A DNA stretch of 64,000 nucleotides from Novosphingobium resinovorum (GTDB lineage Bacteria > Pseudomonadota > Alphaproteobacteria > Sphingomonadales > Sphingomonadaceae), in contig NZ_CP017075.1 of NCBI RefSeq assembly GCF_001742225.1, forward strand, positions 1,612,001 to 1,676,000, written 5' to 3'. The position numbers and the translations under genes were made by a program. The notes under the pieces are model-generated. The model was given only the letters and a program-made list of their open reading frames with translations, searched no databases and was not told the origin of the DNA. Each line of letters starts with the position of its first letter. The first letter of the stretch is position 1. This document shows, piece after piece, positions 1 to 8,200 of the stretch.

Positions 1-66
1 AAGATCGACGACTTGCGCCCCTTCAACCCCGACCTGCTCGCGCGGGTCATCGCGGGGATCGCGTGA
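1..66 (+). CDS. ftsY: C-terminal tail of a gene entering from the left, probably FtsY
   Basis: Only the last 21 codons are present, ending in IAGIA and a TGA at 64-66. The tail IDDLRPF...DLLARVIAGIA resembles the end of the SRP receptor GTPase FtsY, and ftsY commonly precedes the septation protein gene in sphingomonads. The stop overlaps the next start (TGATG). No catalytic motif is visible, so the name rests on the tail and the neighbour. Confidence 0.55.
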   Translation, partial: KIDDLRPFNPDLLARVIAGIA

Positions 67-713
67 TGAGCGCCGATGCTGCCAAGAAGCCCAAATCCAG
101 CTGGCTGAACCTCGTCGTCGATTTCGGGCCGCTGCTGGTGTTCTTCCTCGCCTACCGGCACTTCTCGCCCGAGGGCGACGGCAATTCGATCGCCACCGTC
201 ACCGCCGTCATCAAGGGCACGATCGCCTTCATGGTCGCGACCGTGGCGGCGCTGGTCGTGTCGAAGTGGCGGCTCGGCCATGTCTCGCCGATGCTGTGGC
301 TGACGACGGTGCTGATCCTCGGCTTCGGCGCGCTGACGGTGGTGTTCCGCAATGCGATCTTCATCCAGCTCAAGCCCACCGCCGTCTACCTGATGTTCTC
401 GGCCGTGCTGTTCTTCGGGCTGTGGCGCGGCAAGGCGATGCTCAAGTACCTGCTGCAGGCCGCCTTCGAGGGGCTGGACGACGCCGGCTGGATGATCCTG
501 TCGCGCAACTGGGCGTGGTTCTTCCTGGTGCTGGCGGTGCTGAACACGGTGCTGGTCTATACCGTCAGCTTCGACACGTGGCTGCAGGCCAAGCTCTGGG
601 GCTTCACGGTGCTTTCGTTCCTGTTCACGTTCTCGCAGCTGCCGATGGTGCTGAAGCACGGCATGGGCGAAAGCGCGAAGGAAGAACTGGTCGAGAACCC
701 GCCGCACGATTGA
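66..713 (+). CDS. yciB: Septation protein A (YciB/IspZ family), inner membrane
   Basis: A 215-residue polytopic membrane protein of the YciB/IspZ (intracellular septation protein A) family, with about five hydrophobic segments. The family signature appears as a charged N-terminus, then FGPLLVFF near residue 20, an FRNAIFIQLKPT stretch near residue 95 and a C-terminal FTFSQLPMVLKHG. YciB in enterobacteria links envelope synthesis with division; the biochemical role is not settled. The ATG at 66 overlaps the upstream stop and a GTG at 63 is an alternative. Length is normal for the family. It is probably cotranscribed with the upstream gene. Confidence 0.85.
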   Translation: MSADAAKKPKSSWLNLVVDFGPLLVFFLAYRHFSPEGDGNSIATVTAVIKGTIAFMVATVAALVVSKWRLGHVSPMLWLTTVLILGFGALTVVFRNAIFIQLKPTAVYLMFSAVLFFGLWRGKAMLKYLLQAAFEGLDDAGWMILSRNWAWFFLVLAVLNTVLVYTVSFDTWLQAKLWGFTVLSFLFTFSQLPMVLKHGMGESAKEELVENPPHD

Positions 714-761
714 ACTCGACCTACCGTCCGCGACATCAGGCCGTCCGCGCGCAGAGGGCGC

Positions 762-1481
762 ATGCATCACATCACCCCGCCTGCCCGCACGATCATCGTC
801 GTGGGCCGCACCGACAAGACCCGCGATTCGGGCGATATCCAACGCATCCTGCTGATGCTGGAAGCACAAGGGTTCAAGGTGCACTGGTTCGTATCCGACT
901 ATACCCGGTCTTACGAGGACATCGGTGCGCGCATCGTCGCCAGATGGCCCCGACTGTGCTGGCGGGACCGCGACACCGCGCCGCGCCGCATGCTACGCAT
1001 GCTGCTGCGGCTCGTGCTGGTGGTGCTGGATCAGCACCGCTACGACCACCTCTACACATTCCTCCACGGCCGGTCTGCCAACGACGCGCGGCAATTGCGA
1101 CGAATGCTGGATGCGATGGGTGATCATGCCGCCTGCATCGTGACACATTCTGCAGGCGGCATCTCGGCCACCAGTGTCGCCGATCATCGCGCAATCGCCC
1201 GCATCGTCTGCTTCGCGTACCCGTTCCGGCATCCGGAGCGCCAGCCACAAGCCTACCGGACGGCGCACCTGCCTGCCGTCACCAAGCCGCTGCTGATCGT
1301 CCAGGGCGATGCCGACGACTATGGCGCCGACCCGTCCGACTTCCGACGCCACCTGCCCCCGAGCGCGCGCGTGGTATCGCTCGCCTGCGGTCATGACTGC
1401 GACCGACTACGATCCTCCGAGTTCAGCCGCGCGTGGGCGGCGGTTTCCGGTTTCTTGGAGATGCAGTCCGAACAGACATGA
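762..1481 (+). CDS. Alpha/beta hydrolase-fold protein
   Basis: A 239-residue protein that reads as an alpha/beta hydrolase of the dienelactone hydrolase/KANL3-Tex30 type. An N-terminal beta strand (TIIVVGRTDKTRDSG) is followed by the nucleophile elbow THSAGG around residue 127 (Ser in the G/H-x-S-x-G position), a strand with acidic residue LLIVQGDADDYG near 184 and a late His in ACGHDCDRL near 210. Those supply a plausible Ser-Asp-His triad. No signal peptide is seen, so it is probably cytoplasmic. It stands alone between the septation gene and the convergent ATP synthase operon. The substrate cannot be inferred. The start ATG has no strong ribosome site. Confidence 0.65.
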   Translation: MHHITPPARTIIVVGRTDKTRDSGDIQRILLMLEAQGFKVHWFVSDYTRSYEDIGARIVARWPRLCWRDRDTAPRRMLRMLLRLVLVVLDQHRYDHLYTFLHGRSANDARQLRRMLDAMGDHAACIVTHSAGGISATSVADHRAIARIVCFAYPFRHPERQPQAYRTAHLPAVTKPLLIVQGDADDYGADPSDFRRHLPPSARVVSLACGHDCDRLRSSEFSRAWAAVSGFLEMQSEQT

Positions 1482-1603
1482 GGGTGTTCCCGAAAACCTG
1501 CGTCTTTCCTACAAAGGTACGGCCACGATACTGTCGGCAGCCGCTCAGGCCATGAGCGGACCGCGAATGCACATAGTGACACCTTGTTGTAATGCAGGCG
1601 CGC

Positions 1604-1640
1604 ACAAAAAAAGCCTCCGCCCAAGGACGGAGGCTTCTTG
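1604..1640 (-). terminator. Rho-independent terminator of the F0 ATP synthase operon
   Basis: Inverted repeat 1611-1619 / 1628-1636 (AAGCCTCCG ... CGGAGGCTT). Read on the minus strand it is followed by a run of T (1604-1612 are A on plus). It lies 26 bases after the atpF stop. Confidence 0.85.
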
Positions 1641-1665
1641 ATCCCACCCGCAAAGGTGCGGAAAA

Positions 1666-2250
1666 TCAGATCCCGGCGATCGCCTGGTCCACCAGCGCCT
1701 TGTCGGCGGCGGCGGAATGGTTCGCGGCGATCAGGCCCTTCGCGGCAGCGGCGGCGGCAGCGGCAGCCTGATTGCGCAGCTGGGTCACGGCAGCGAACTC
1801 GGCTGCGGTAATCTTGTCCTGCGCCATCTTCTCGCGGCGGGCGATGGTCTCGGTGGTGTCCGCCTCGGCCTTGGCGACGATCGCCTCGGCTTCGTGACGG
1901 GCATGGTCGAGCATCGCGGCGGCGTCCTTCTCGGCGTTCGCGATCTTGCTCGCGTATTCCGAACGAAGGACTTCCGCTTCGGCGCGCAGCGACTTGGCTT
2001 CGGCGAGTTGGGCCTTGATCTCGGCGATCTTGCCGTCGAGACCCTTGCCGATCATCTTCGGCACGCCTTTCCAGGCCAGGATCGCGAGCAGCACGATCAT
2101 CGAGCTGCTGACGACCGCGACCGGCGGCGCGAAGCCGAGGAACAGCGGTTCGGCGTGATGCTCGGTCGAAGCGTGCGTACCTTCGGCACCCGTCACTTCG
2201 GCGGCTTCATGGTCGAGGCCGTGCTCGACGGCGGCGTTGGCGTCAGCCAT
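1666..2250 (-). CDS. atpF: F0F1 ATP synthase subunit b
   Basis: A 194-residue peripheral-stalk subunit of the F0 sector. A hydrophilic, His-rich N-terminal stretch (about 1-38) precedes one membrane helix (about 39-60), then a long heptad-like Ala/Glu/Lys-rich coiled coil and an Ala-rich C-terminus ending DKALVDQAIAGI. The long N-terminal extension before the membrane helix is typical of one of the two b-type subunits in alphaproteobacteria. The gene is last in the F0 operon; its ATG overlaps the end of the b' gene by 8 bases, so translation is probably coupled. The F1 genes are not in this window, the usual split arrangement in this class. Confidence 0.93.
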   Translation of the reverse strand: MADANAAVEHGLDHEAAEVTGAEGTHASTEHHAEPLFLGFAPPVAVVSSSMIVLLAILAWKGVPKMIGKGLDGKIAEIKAQLAEAKSLRAEAEVLRSEYASKIANAEKDAAAMLDHARHEAEAIVAKAEADTTETIARREKMAQDKITAAEFAAVTQLRNQAAAAAAAAAKGLIAANHSAAADKALVDQAIAGI

Positions 2251-2737
2251 GGACCAGGTTCTCCTTCACGGCGCCGCGCACGACGTCGTCGCCCAGCGAC
2301 AGGCCGGCGATGCGGCTGACGATGTCGCGGGTCGCCTCGGCGGCCACGGTCTCGATATCGTCGGCAGCGGCACGGCGCGCCTCGGCGATGCGGGTTTCCG
2401 CACCGGCTAGGGTGGCGTCGATCGATGCCTGGGCAACGGCGAGGCGCTGCTCGGCAGCGGCTGCGGCCTTGGCGCGGGCGTCGGCGATGGTGCCCTGCGC
2501 CGAAGCGCGGTTGGCGTTCTCGCGGGTGCGCCAGGAGGCCTCTTCGGCATCGGCCTGGGCACGAGCGGCTTCGGCTGCCTTGAGGTCGGCGGCGATCTGG
2601 TTGTCACGGCTGGCGACGGTGTCCATCACCTTCGGCACCATGCCCCGTCCAACGACGAAGAAGGTGATACCGAAGAAGATCAACAGCCAGAAGATCTGGC
2701 TGGAGTAGAACTCGCCTAGCTGAGCGATCTGAGGCAT
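2243..2737 (-). CDS. F0F1 ATP synthase subunit b' (second b-type stalk subunit)
   Basis: A 164-residue b-type subunit with the membrane helix at the N-terminus (about residues 13-32, IFWLLIFFGITFFVVGRGMVP) and the motif MVPKVMDTVASRDNQIAADL, characteristic of b' in alphaproteobacteria and phototrophs. The rest is a long charged coiled coil ending GDDVVRGAVKENLVHG. It pairs with the adjacent b subunit to form the heterodimeric peripheral stalk that holds F1 against the rotor. It overlaps the b gene by 8 bases and lies about 105 bases after atpE, with a hairpin between them. Confidence 0.93.
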   Translation of the reverse strand: MPQIAQLGEFYSSQIFWLLIFFGITFFVVGRGMVPKVMDTVASRDNQIAADLKAAEAARAQADAEEASWRTRENANRASAQGTIADARAKAAAAAEQRLAVAQASIDATLAGAETRIAEARRAAADDIETVAAEATRDIVSRIAGLSLGDDVVRGAVKENLVHG

Positions 2738-2785
2738 GGGTTCAGCCCTGTCTCGAAGGAAGCCGGAAAAAATCTTGCCGGAAAT

Positions 2786-2820
2786 CCCGGCCGCCTCACC
2801 AAAGGGTCAGGGCGGCCGGA
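2786..2820 (-). promoter_or_regulatory. Intercistronic hairpin between atpE and atpF'
   Basis: Inverted repeat GGCCGCC (2789-2795) / GGCGGCC (2811-2817), with further pairing outside it, lies in the roughly 105-base gap after the c-subunit gene. On the minus strand it is followed within about 15 bases by a T-rich tract. Such a structure could stabilise or partly terminate the transcript so that the c subunit is made in excess; that role is an inference. Confidence 0.4.
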
Positions 2821-2841
2821 AATCCGGTCAAACGCGAGCGA

Positions 2842-3066
2842 TCAGGCGAAGATCAGCAGCGCGGCAATGACGAACGAAAGCAGGCCGAGAAGCTCTGCAC
2901 CGGCGAAGCCGATGAACAGGCGACCCTGCTGGGCGTCAGCGGCGCCCGGGTTGCGCAGCGCGCCTTCGAGGAACTTGGCGAAAACGTTGCCCACGCCGAT
3001 CGAGGCGAGGCCGGCGCCGATTGCAGCGAAACCGGCTCCGAGCAGCTTTGCAGCTTCTGCGTCCAT
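2842..3066 (-). CDS. atpE: F0F1 ATP synthase subunit c (rotor ring proteolipid)
   Basis: A 74-residue hairpin proteolipid with two membrane helices. Helix 1 carries the Gly/Ala-rich packing motif GAGFAAIGAGLASIGVG, the polar loop is ALRNPGAA, and helix 2 (FIGFAGAELLGLLSFVIA) carries the ion-binding Glu in GAELLG. No Na+-type ligand set is evident, so it is presumably H+-coupled. The ATG is preceded by AAAGGGAG at good spacing, one of the better ribosome sites here, which fits the need for many copies per complex. It sits between atpB and atpF' in the minus-strand F0 operon. Confidence 0.96.
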   Translation of the reverse strand: MDAEAAKLLGAGFAAIGAGLASIGVGNVFAKFLEGALRNPGAADAQQGRLFIGFAGAELLGLLSFVIAALLIFA

Positions 3067-3114
3067 ATCAAAAACTCCCTTTGGTGTGCCCGCAAGTGAG
3101 GCGAAAAAAGATGA

Positions 3115-3897
3115 TCAGTGAAGGTTCTCGGCGTCGTTGAGATAGACGCAGGTGAGAAGAGCGAAGACGTAAGCCTGGATGCCGGCGACCAGCAGTTCCA
3201 GCGCGCAGATGCCGACCATCAGCACGAAGCTGGGAATGCCGGCGATCGCGAACATGATCGGGCCGTTGTTGCCGCCCGAGATCACGAAGCTGGAGAGCAC
3301 TTCGAGCAGCACGTGTCCGGCCATCATCGCGACGAACAGTCGCAGGCCGAGGCTGAACGGGCGCACCAGGAACGAGATCAGCTCGACCACGAAGATGATC
3401 GGGATCATCAGCGCCGGCGTACCGTGCGGCACGAAAAGCGAGAAGAAGTGCAGCTTGTGCTTGGCGAAGCCGACGATCAGCACAATCGAGAACGACAGCA
3501 CCGCAAGAACGCCCGTGGCCGAGAAGTGGCTGGTGAAGGTGAAGGCGTGAACGCCCAGCACGCCCAGCGGCATCAGGCCGAGGAAGTTCGCGAAAAGGAT
3601 GAACATGAACAGCGAGAAGATGTACGGAACGTACTTCTTACCGTTCTTGCCGACGTTCGCGGCGAGCATGCCGTCGATGAAACCGGTGAAGGTTTCCACC
3701 GCCATCTGCCAGCGACCGGGCACCAGTTGACGCTTCATGCCGCCCGCAACGAACACGATCAGCGCGAGGGTGGCGATGGCCATCCACAGCGCACTGTTGG
3801 TGAAGGCGATATTGTAACCGGCAATGTTCCAGTCCGCGCCCGCCAGCTTTTCAAGCTGGAACTGGTGCATCGGATCGAGCTTCGCTTCGGCTGCCAC
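3115..3897 (-). CDS. atpB: F0F1 ATP synthase subunit a
   Basis: The stator channel subunit of F0, about 260 residues with five or six membrane helices. The essential Arg lies in LGLRLFVAMMAGHVLL, and the C-terminal helix ends in IQAYVFALLTCVYLNDAENLH, both family hallmarks. The reading frame extends upstream to a GTG at 3936, but the GTG at 3897 (VAAEAKLDPMHQF) has AGGGG at 7-base spacing and gives a conventional N-terminus, so I chose it. It follows atpI by about 50 bases and precedes atpE in the same transcript. Confidence 0.93.
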   Translation of the reverse strand: MAAEAKLDPMHQFQLEKLAGADWNIAGYNIAFTNSALWMAIATLALIVFVAGGMKRQLVPGRWQMAVETFTGFIDGMLAANVGKNGKKYVPYIFSLFMFILFANFLGLMPLGVLGVHAFTFTSHFSATGVLAVLSFSIVLIVGFAKHKLHFFSLFVPHGTPALMIPIIFVVELISFLVRPFSLGLRLFVAMMAGHVLLEVLSSFVISGGNNGPIMFAIAGIPSFVLMVGICALELLVAGIQAYVFALLTCVYLNDAENLH

Positions 3898-3951
3898 GCG
3901 ATTACCCCTGTCGCCTATTGAACTACAGCGCCCCACTCCCCAATTCGCGGG

Positions 3952-4272
3952 TCAGTCAGGACGCTGGTTCGTAATCCTTAGTATGTTCCTGAAGGCAATA
4001 CCAATTCCCACGAACAGCATCACCATCAGACTCAAGGCCATATATCCGCTGAAATGGCCGATGAGCCATCCCAGGAACAGACCGCCCGCGACACCTCCCA
4101 GCAATTCCGAAAGCACCCGGTTGCCCATGCGATAGCTCGCATCGGTTTCCGCGCCGGCCTTCGGTCGGTTGCGTTCCTCTTCCCGCTCGCGAAGGGCCTT
4201 CAGCCTTTCGTCGAGCGAATCGATGCGCGCATCCTCGCCAACAGGGTCTCGTGCAGGTTGCTCGTCGGTCAT
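3952..4272 (-). CDS. atpI: AtpI/AtpZ-type F0F1 assembly protein
   Basis: A 106-residue small membrane protein with an acidic, Arg/Glu-rich N-terminal half (about 1-50) and two hydrophobic helices (LSELLGGVAGGLFLGWLIGHF and MALSLMVMLFVGIGIAF). The layout and position at the head of the F0 operon fit the AtpI/AtpZ family, which helps c-ring assembly or Mg2+ supply in other bacteria. The ATG has a strong GAGGAGG seven bases upstream. It is the first gene of the operon, behind the promoter candidate at 4340-4368. Confidence 0.85.
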   Translation of the reverse strand: MTDEQPARDPVGEDARIDSLDERLKALREREEERNRPKAGAETDASYRMGNRVLSELLGGVAGGLFLGWLIGHFSGYMALSLMVMLFVGIGIAFRNILRITNQRPD

Positions 4273-4339
4273 GTCACGTCCTCCTCACGATGACAGGAAC
4301 GTTAGACACAAACGACGGCTGCCCGCCAAGAGCACCGGC

Positions 4340-4368
4340 CCCTTAGGGTGGGGCTTATCCCGAGTCAA
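4340..4368 (-). promoter_or_regulatory. Candidate sigma-70-type promoter of the F0 operon
   Basis: Read on the minus strand: TTGACT (4368-4363), 17-base spacer, TAAGGG (4345-4340), about 68 bases upstream of the atpI start. Spacing is ideal and the -35 is close to consensus; the -10 is weak. Found by eye only. Confidence 0.4.
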
Positions 4369-4491
4369 CCGGGGCGGCGGCTCCTCAGCGCCTGTTGTTG
4401 ACAGGACACGGGGCGAAGATGCGACACGGATGAAGTAGAACTGCGGCGATCCACCCAATACCGCAATGGCGATGCAGCCGGAATGGACGCG

Positions 4492-4529
4492 AAAAAGGCC
4501 GGAAAAGCGTGCCCGCCTCCGGCCTTTTC
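4492..4529 (-). terminator. Rho-independent terminator after ydbL
   Basis: Inverted repeat AAAAGGCCGGA (4493-4503) / TCCGGCCTTTT (4518-4528), symmetric enough to work both ways. On the minus strand it ends in a T-run and lies about 95 bases past the ydbL stop. The rest of 4273-4621 holds the atp promoter region and no convincing gene. Confidence 0.75.
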
Positions 4530-4621
4530 TTGATTCGTCAGTGCGGTGACGAAAGTGTTGAACGCCTGTGACCTAGTACTTTTGGCCGCGCCCCGTTTTC
4601 ACCGCCTCATGGATATCAATG

Positions 4622-4999
4622 TCACGGGCAGCGCGGGTCCAATTCCGGCGCACCGGCGCCGCGCGTCTTCCACGAACCGTCGAGGCCCTGGTACTTCTCG
4701 CCGGGCTTGGTGTCGCGGATCAGCTTGCAGCCGGTGGTGAAGGCGTATTCCTCGATGGTGCTCTTGCCCTGGGCGGCGGTGGTGTAGACCGAGCGGCGCT
4801 TGTTGTTGATGTCGCGGACCATGGCGGAGATGTCCCCGCCGCCGCTGATCACGCCGAGATAGCCGTCGCGCTGCTCGCCGACCTGCCCGGCCGCGCGCGC
4901 AGCGACGTATTCCGGCGAGCGCTGCGCATAAGCCGTGGACGCACCGGCGACGGCGAGAACCGTTACAGCTGCGGCGGCAATGAAACGAATGCTCGTCAT
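4622..4999 (-). CDS. ydbL: YdbL family (DUF1318) periplasmic protein
   Basis: A 125-residue exported protein: the signal peptide MTSIRFIAAAAVTVLAVAGASTAYA is cleaved around residue 25. The mature part begins QRSPEYVAARAAGQVGEQRDGYLGV, the YdbL/DUF1318 pattern, and contains MVRDINNKRRSVYTTAA. In E. coli ydbL is the third gene of ydbH-ynbE-ydbL and modulates the YdbH-YnbE phospholipid-transport bridge. Here the ATG overlaps the ynbE stop (TGATG), so the genes are translationally coupled in the same order. The C-terminal tail after about residue 95 (KYQGLDGSWKTRG...) may be lineage-specific. Confidence 0.85.
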   Translation of the reverse strand: MTSIRFIAAAAVTVLAVAGASTAYAQRSPEYVAARAAGQVGEQRDGYLGVISGGGDISAMVRDINNKRRSVYTTAAQGKSTIEEYAFTTGCKLIRDTKPGEKYQGLDGSWKTRGAGAPELDPRCP

Positions 5000-5292
5000 C
5001 AGAAAATGCCCTTGTTCTCGTCCACCGTCTTGGCCGCGTCGGCGGCTAGGCGGTAGACGACTTCCTGCCGGATGTTGATGTTGAGTTCGATCACGATCGG
5101 CTTGTCGGGGGCTGCAACCTGAATGCAGCCTCCGAGACCGAAAGCGACCGCCATCACCGTCGCGGCCATCATTGCGGCGCGAACGGCGCGCCTGCCGGAC
5201 CGTGTGCCCACCTGCTGCTCTGTCGAATACCCGTCGATCATCACCGGGCTTGTCGCAGCCGGAGGGCTTCCGGTCAATTCCGAGGGCATCAT
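4999..5292 (-). CDS. ynbE: YnbE family outer-membrane lipoprotein
   Basis: The lipobox FGLGGC places the lipidated Cys at residue 56 when read from the ATG at 5292, which overlaps the ydbH stop (ATGATG...). The short mature part (IQVAAPDKPIVIELNINIRQEVVYRL) is the YnbE signature, where a short beta strand caps the open end of the YdbH tunnel in E. coli. The 40 residues before the hydrophobic h-region are unusually long for a lipoprotein signal, so translation may really begin at an internal Met or GTG. I used the coupled ATG because of its perfect overlap. The stop overlaps the ydbL start. Confidence 0.8.
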   Translation of the reverse strand: MMPSELTGSPPAATSPVMIDGYSTEQQVGTRSGRRAVRAAMMAATVMAVAFGLGGCIQVAAPDKPIVIELNINIRQEVVYRLAADAAKTVDENKGIF

Positions 5293-8200
5293 GGCTTTTT
5301 CTCGCTGACTGGAGGCTGAATAGCGCCGGATGGAGCCGAAGTCGGTTTGGGGGGCGCCAGATTGAGCGTCGCATCGGGCGCGGTGGTCGAGCGCGTCCCG
5401 TCCGTATTGAGCAGGCCGAGCACCCTCGGGTCCGTCACGTACGTCGGATCGTAGAGCGAACGCATCGAGCCGAACAGGCTGAAGAACGGCGCCTTGATGT
5501 TGACGATGAAGCGGAGCGGCAGCTTCGCGATCTGCTTGGTGATGAAGTTCTTGCTGGCGCCCTGCCCCTGGCTGAGCCCGTCGAAGCTGATCTTCGTGAC
5601 GATATCGCCCGAGAGCGAACCGCCCAGCCCGATCTCCATCTTCTTGTAGTTCACCGACTTGAGCGCGTCGAAGGCGTAATTGCCCATGGCCGACAAGTCC
5701 TTGTACGTCAGCGCGCCGACGTAGGAGACGTTGCCGCCGGGATCGCGCGAGCGAAGGAAGCCGTTTTCGATCCGGCCGCCGTTTTCGTCGAAGATGAGCG
5801 GAAGCTCGCCGTCGAATATGCCGCTGGCGTTGATGTTGGTGAGTTCGAGATGCTGCACGAAGTCCGCCGCGTCGAGGCCCGTGACGCGCAGCGTGTAGTA
5901 GCGTGTTTCCGCCGCCCCGATCTGCATCTTCGCCGGGTCGAGGGTCAGCGTACCGTCCATGAACGGCCACTTTCCGCCGTGGACGATGAGGTTGTAGCCG
6001 GGGCGTATCTCGTAGGAGAGCGTGCCGTCGGTCACCTCGATGCCCGGGTTCATGGAGGCGATGCGTACGTTCTGATTCGGCGCGGTAACCATGCCGAGGA
6101 GGTCGGTGAACACCACCTCGCCCGACAGCCCCCGTAGCGGACCGAAAGCGGCTGCGAAATCGACGCCGTCAGTGGAGAAGCGGCCACGGCTGGTCACGCT
6201 CTTCGGGTTCCAGTCGATCCGCCCGGTGCCGCGCACGACGCCCTTGAGGTCGGACACTACGCCCAGCACCAGCCGCGAGAGCGCGTCGGGCTGCAGCTTG
6301 TCGTCGAAGACAATCCCCTCGACGGCGAGATTCGCATGACCGTCGGCCCTCGACAGATCGTGGACGATGTCGGCGCGGACGACCGCCCGGTCGCTGCTCG
6401 GCTCGCGGAGCAGGGCCTGCGCGGTGATGCGGTTGTCGGCCAGTTGCAGCGTCGCGTCGCGCGCCACCATCGGCTGGAAGCGTGCCACCTGTTGGCGGTC
6501 CACCAGCGTGAACTGTGCGCCCTCGATCGAGGCCACGCCGCTGGCATAGCGCCAGCGGCCCGCAGCCTGCCGCATGTCCAGCGGTACGGCGGCAAGGCTG
6601 ATGTCGGCCTGATCGAAGGTGCCCGCGATGTCCTTGCCGATCTGCCCGTCGAGATGGCTGACGAGGAAGTGCGATGCGGTGTCCGCCGGGCCAAGCGCCA
6701 CGTTGATGGCGCTGGCCTTGAGGACACCGGGCCTGCCCCCGCCCATCGCGAAGCCGAGCGGCCCGCTGGCGATCCGGATCGGCGTCTCGCCAAGGTGCCC
6801 GGACAAGTCGAGCGCGGTCATGCCTGCCGCGAGCAGCAGGTTGTCGGGGCGCCCTTCCACGATCGCCCCGCCGCGCGCCGGGCACAGGGTGAGCTTGCGC
6901 TTGTCGATGGTCAGGTTGGAGAAGCTCAGGGCATCGAACGCGACGTCGGTGCAGCGGCGCCACACGGCGAGCCTGCCGTCCGCGCCCCATCGGCCATCGA
7001 CCGGAAGCTGCAGGTTGCGCGTGTTGCCGCCCGGAAGATCGCCGCTGAGGACGACCTGCCCGTTGAAGGAGAGCGCGCCGTCTGGCGCCTGCTCCAGCGA
7101 CAGCCTCGGCACGCCGACCATCGCCGATCCGGCGCGGTAATCCGTCATCGTCGCGCGCATGGCGAGGTGGCCGTCGTCGCCGCTCTCCATCCGCCCCCAC
7201 GCCTGCGGCAGCCCTCGCCCGCCGGTCGTGAAGTTGCCGTTCACCCTCGGCACGCCGCCCTTGCGGCCGAACATCGCCTGCACGCGCGAAAGCGACAGCA
7301 CCGACTCGCCGCTGCCGCCCTTCAGCGACCCGCGCGTGACGACGACGCTGAGGCCCTCGCGCGAATTGCGCACGAGGAGGCCCGCATTGATCGTACTGCC
7401 ACGCATCTCGCGGCCGAGCGCCTGCCGCACTTGCGCCGTGATCGGCGCGCCGAGGGTTCCGGCGGCCGCCTGCTGCGCTGAGAGCAGTGCGCGGTCCACG
7501 GTATTGCCAAGCGCCAGTTCCCTGCCGGTGAGGTCCGCGTCCACATCGAATCGCGCGATGCCGCCGGTGGAGCGCGCGCGCCCTTCGAGGGTGACTTCGC
7601 GCATCCGCGCCTGCGGCGTGTCGAGTCCGCGCCCGGTAACCCGGTACGTCGCGCTCAAGGCGTTGCCGCGATAGGTGAACCGCCCCGAGCCGCTCGCTCC
7701 AGCCAGCTTTTGAACCCCGAAGCGCGCGGCTCCGGCGGAAAGGCCGAGCTTGCCCGAAGCCCCGTCGAGCGCTTCGTCGAGCGTCACGTCCAGTTGCACA
7801 CCGGCCTTGGCCAGTCGCAGATCCTGCGATGGGCACGACAGGCTGTCCAGCCGCACCGGCCCCTCGAATCGCGGCTTCGCGGCCGAAGTCGTCAACTTGC
7901 CGTAAATCGTCGCGCGCCCGGTCGAGCAGCCGCCGCCGGTGAGCGCGGGCGACAAGGCCGCCAGTTCGCCGGAGAACCCGCCGCGCAATTCGCCTTCACC
8001 CGCCAGCTTGACGCCGATGCGGCCGTGGTCGCTGTCGATCAGGGCGCGCCCGTCGACAACCGCAAGGTCGAGGTCGGGCATCTCGAACGGCCCGCCCTTG
8101 CCGCTGAACAGCGCCTTGTCGAGACTGCCGAAGCTGGCCTTGCCGCCGCGCCACGAACCGTAGAGGCGCGGCTTCACCACGGTGATCCGGCCGATACCGG

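Noticed and set aside
5172..6137. Long open frame on the plus strand opposite ydbH
   Set aside because: Arg/Glu/Val/Asp-rich shadow with no motif or ribosome site. It exists because the real minus-strand gene is GC3-rich.
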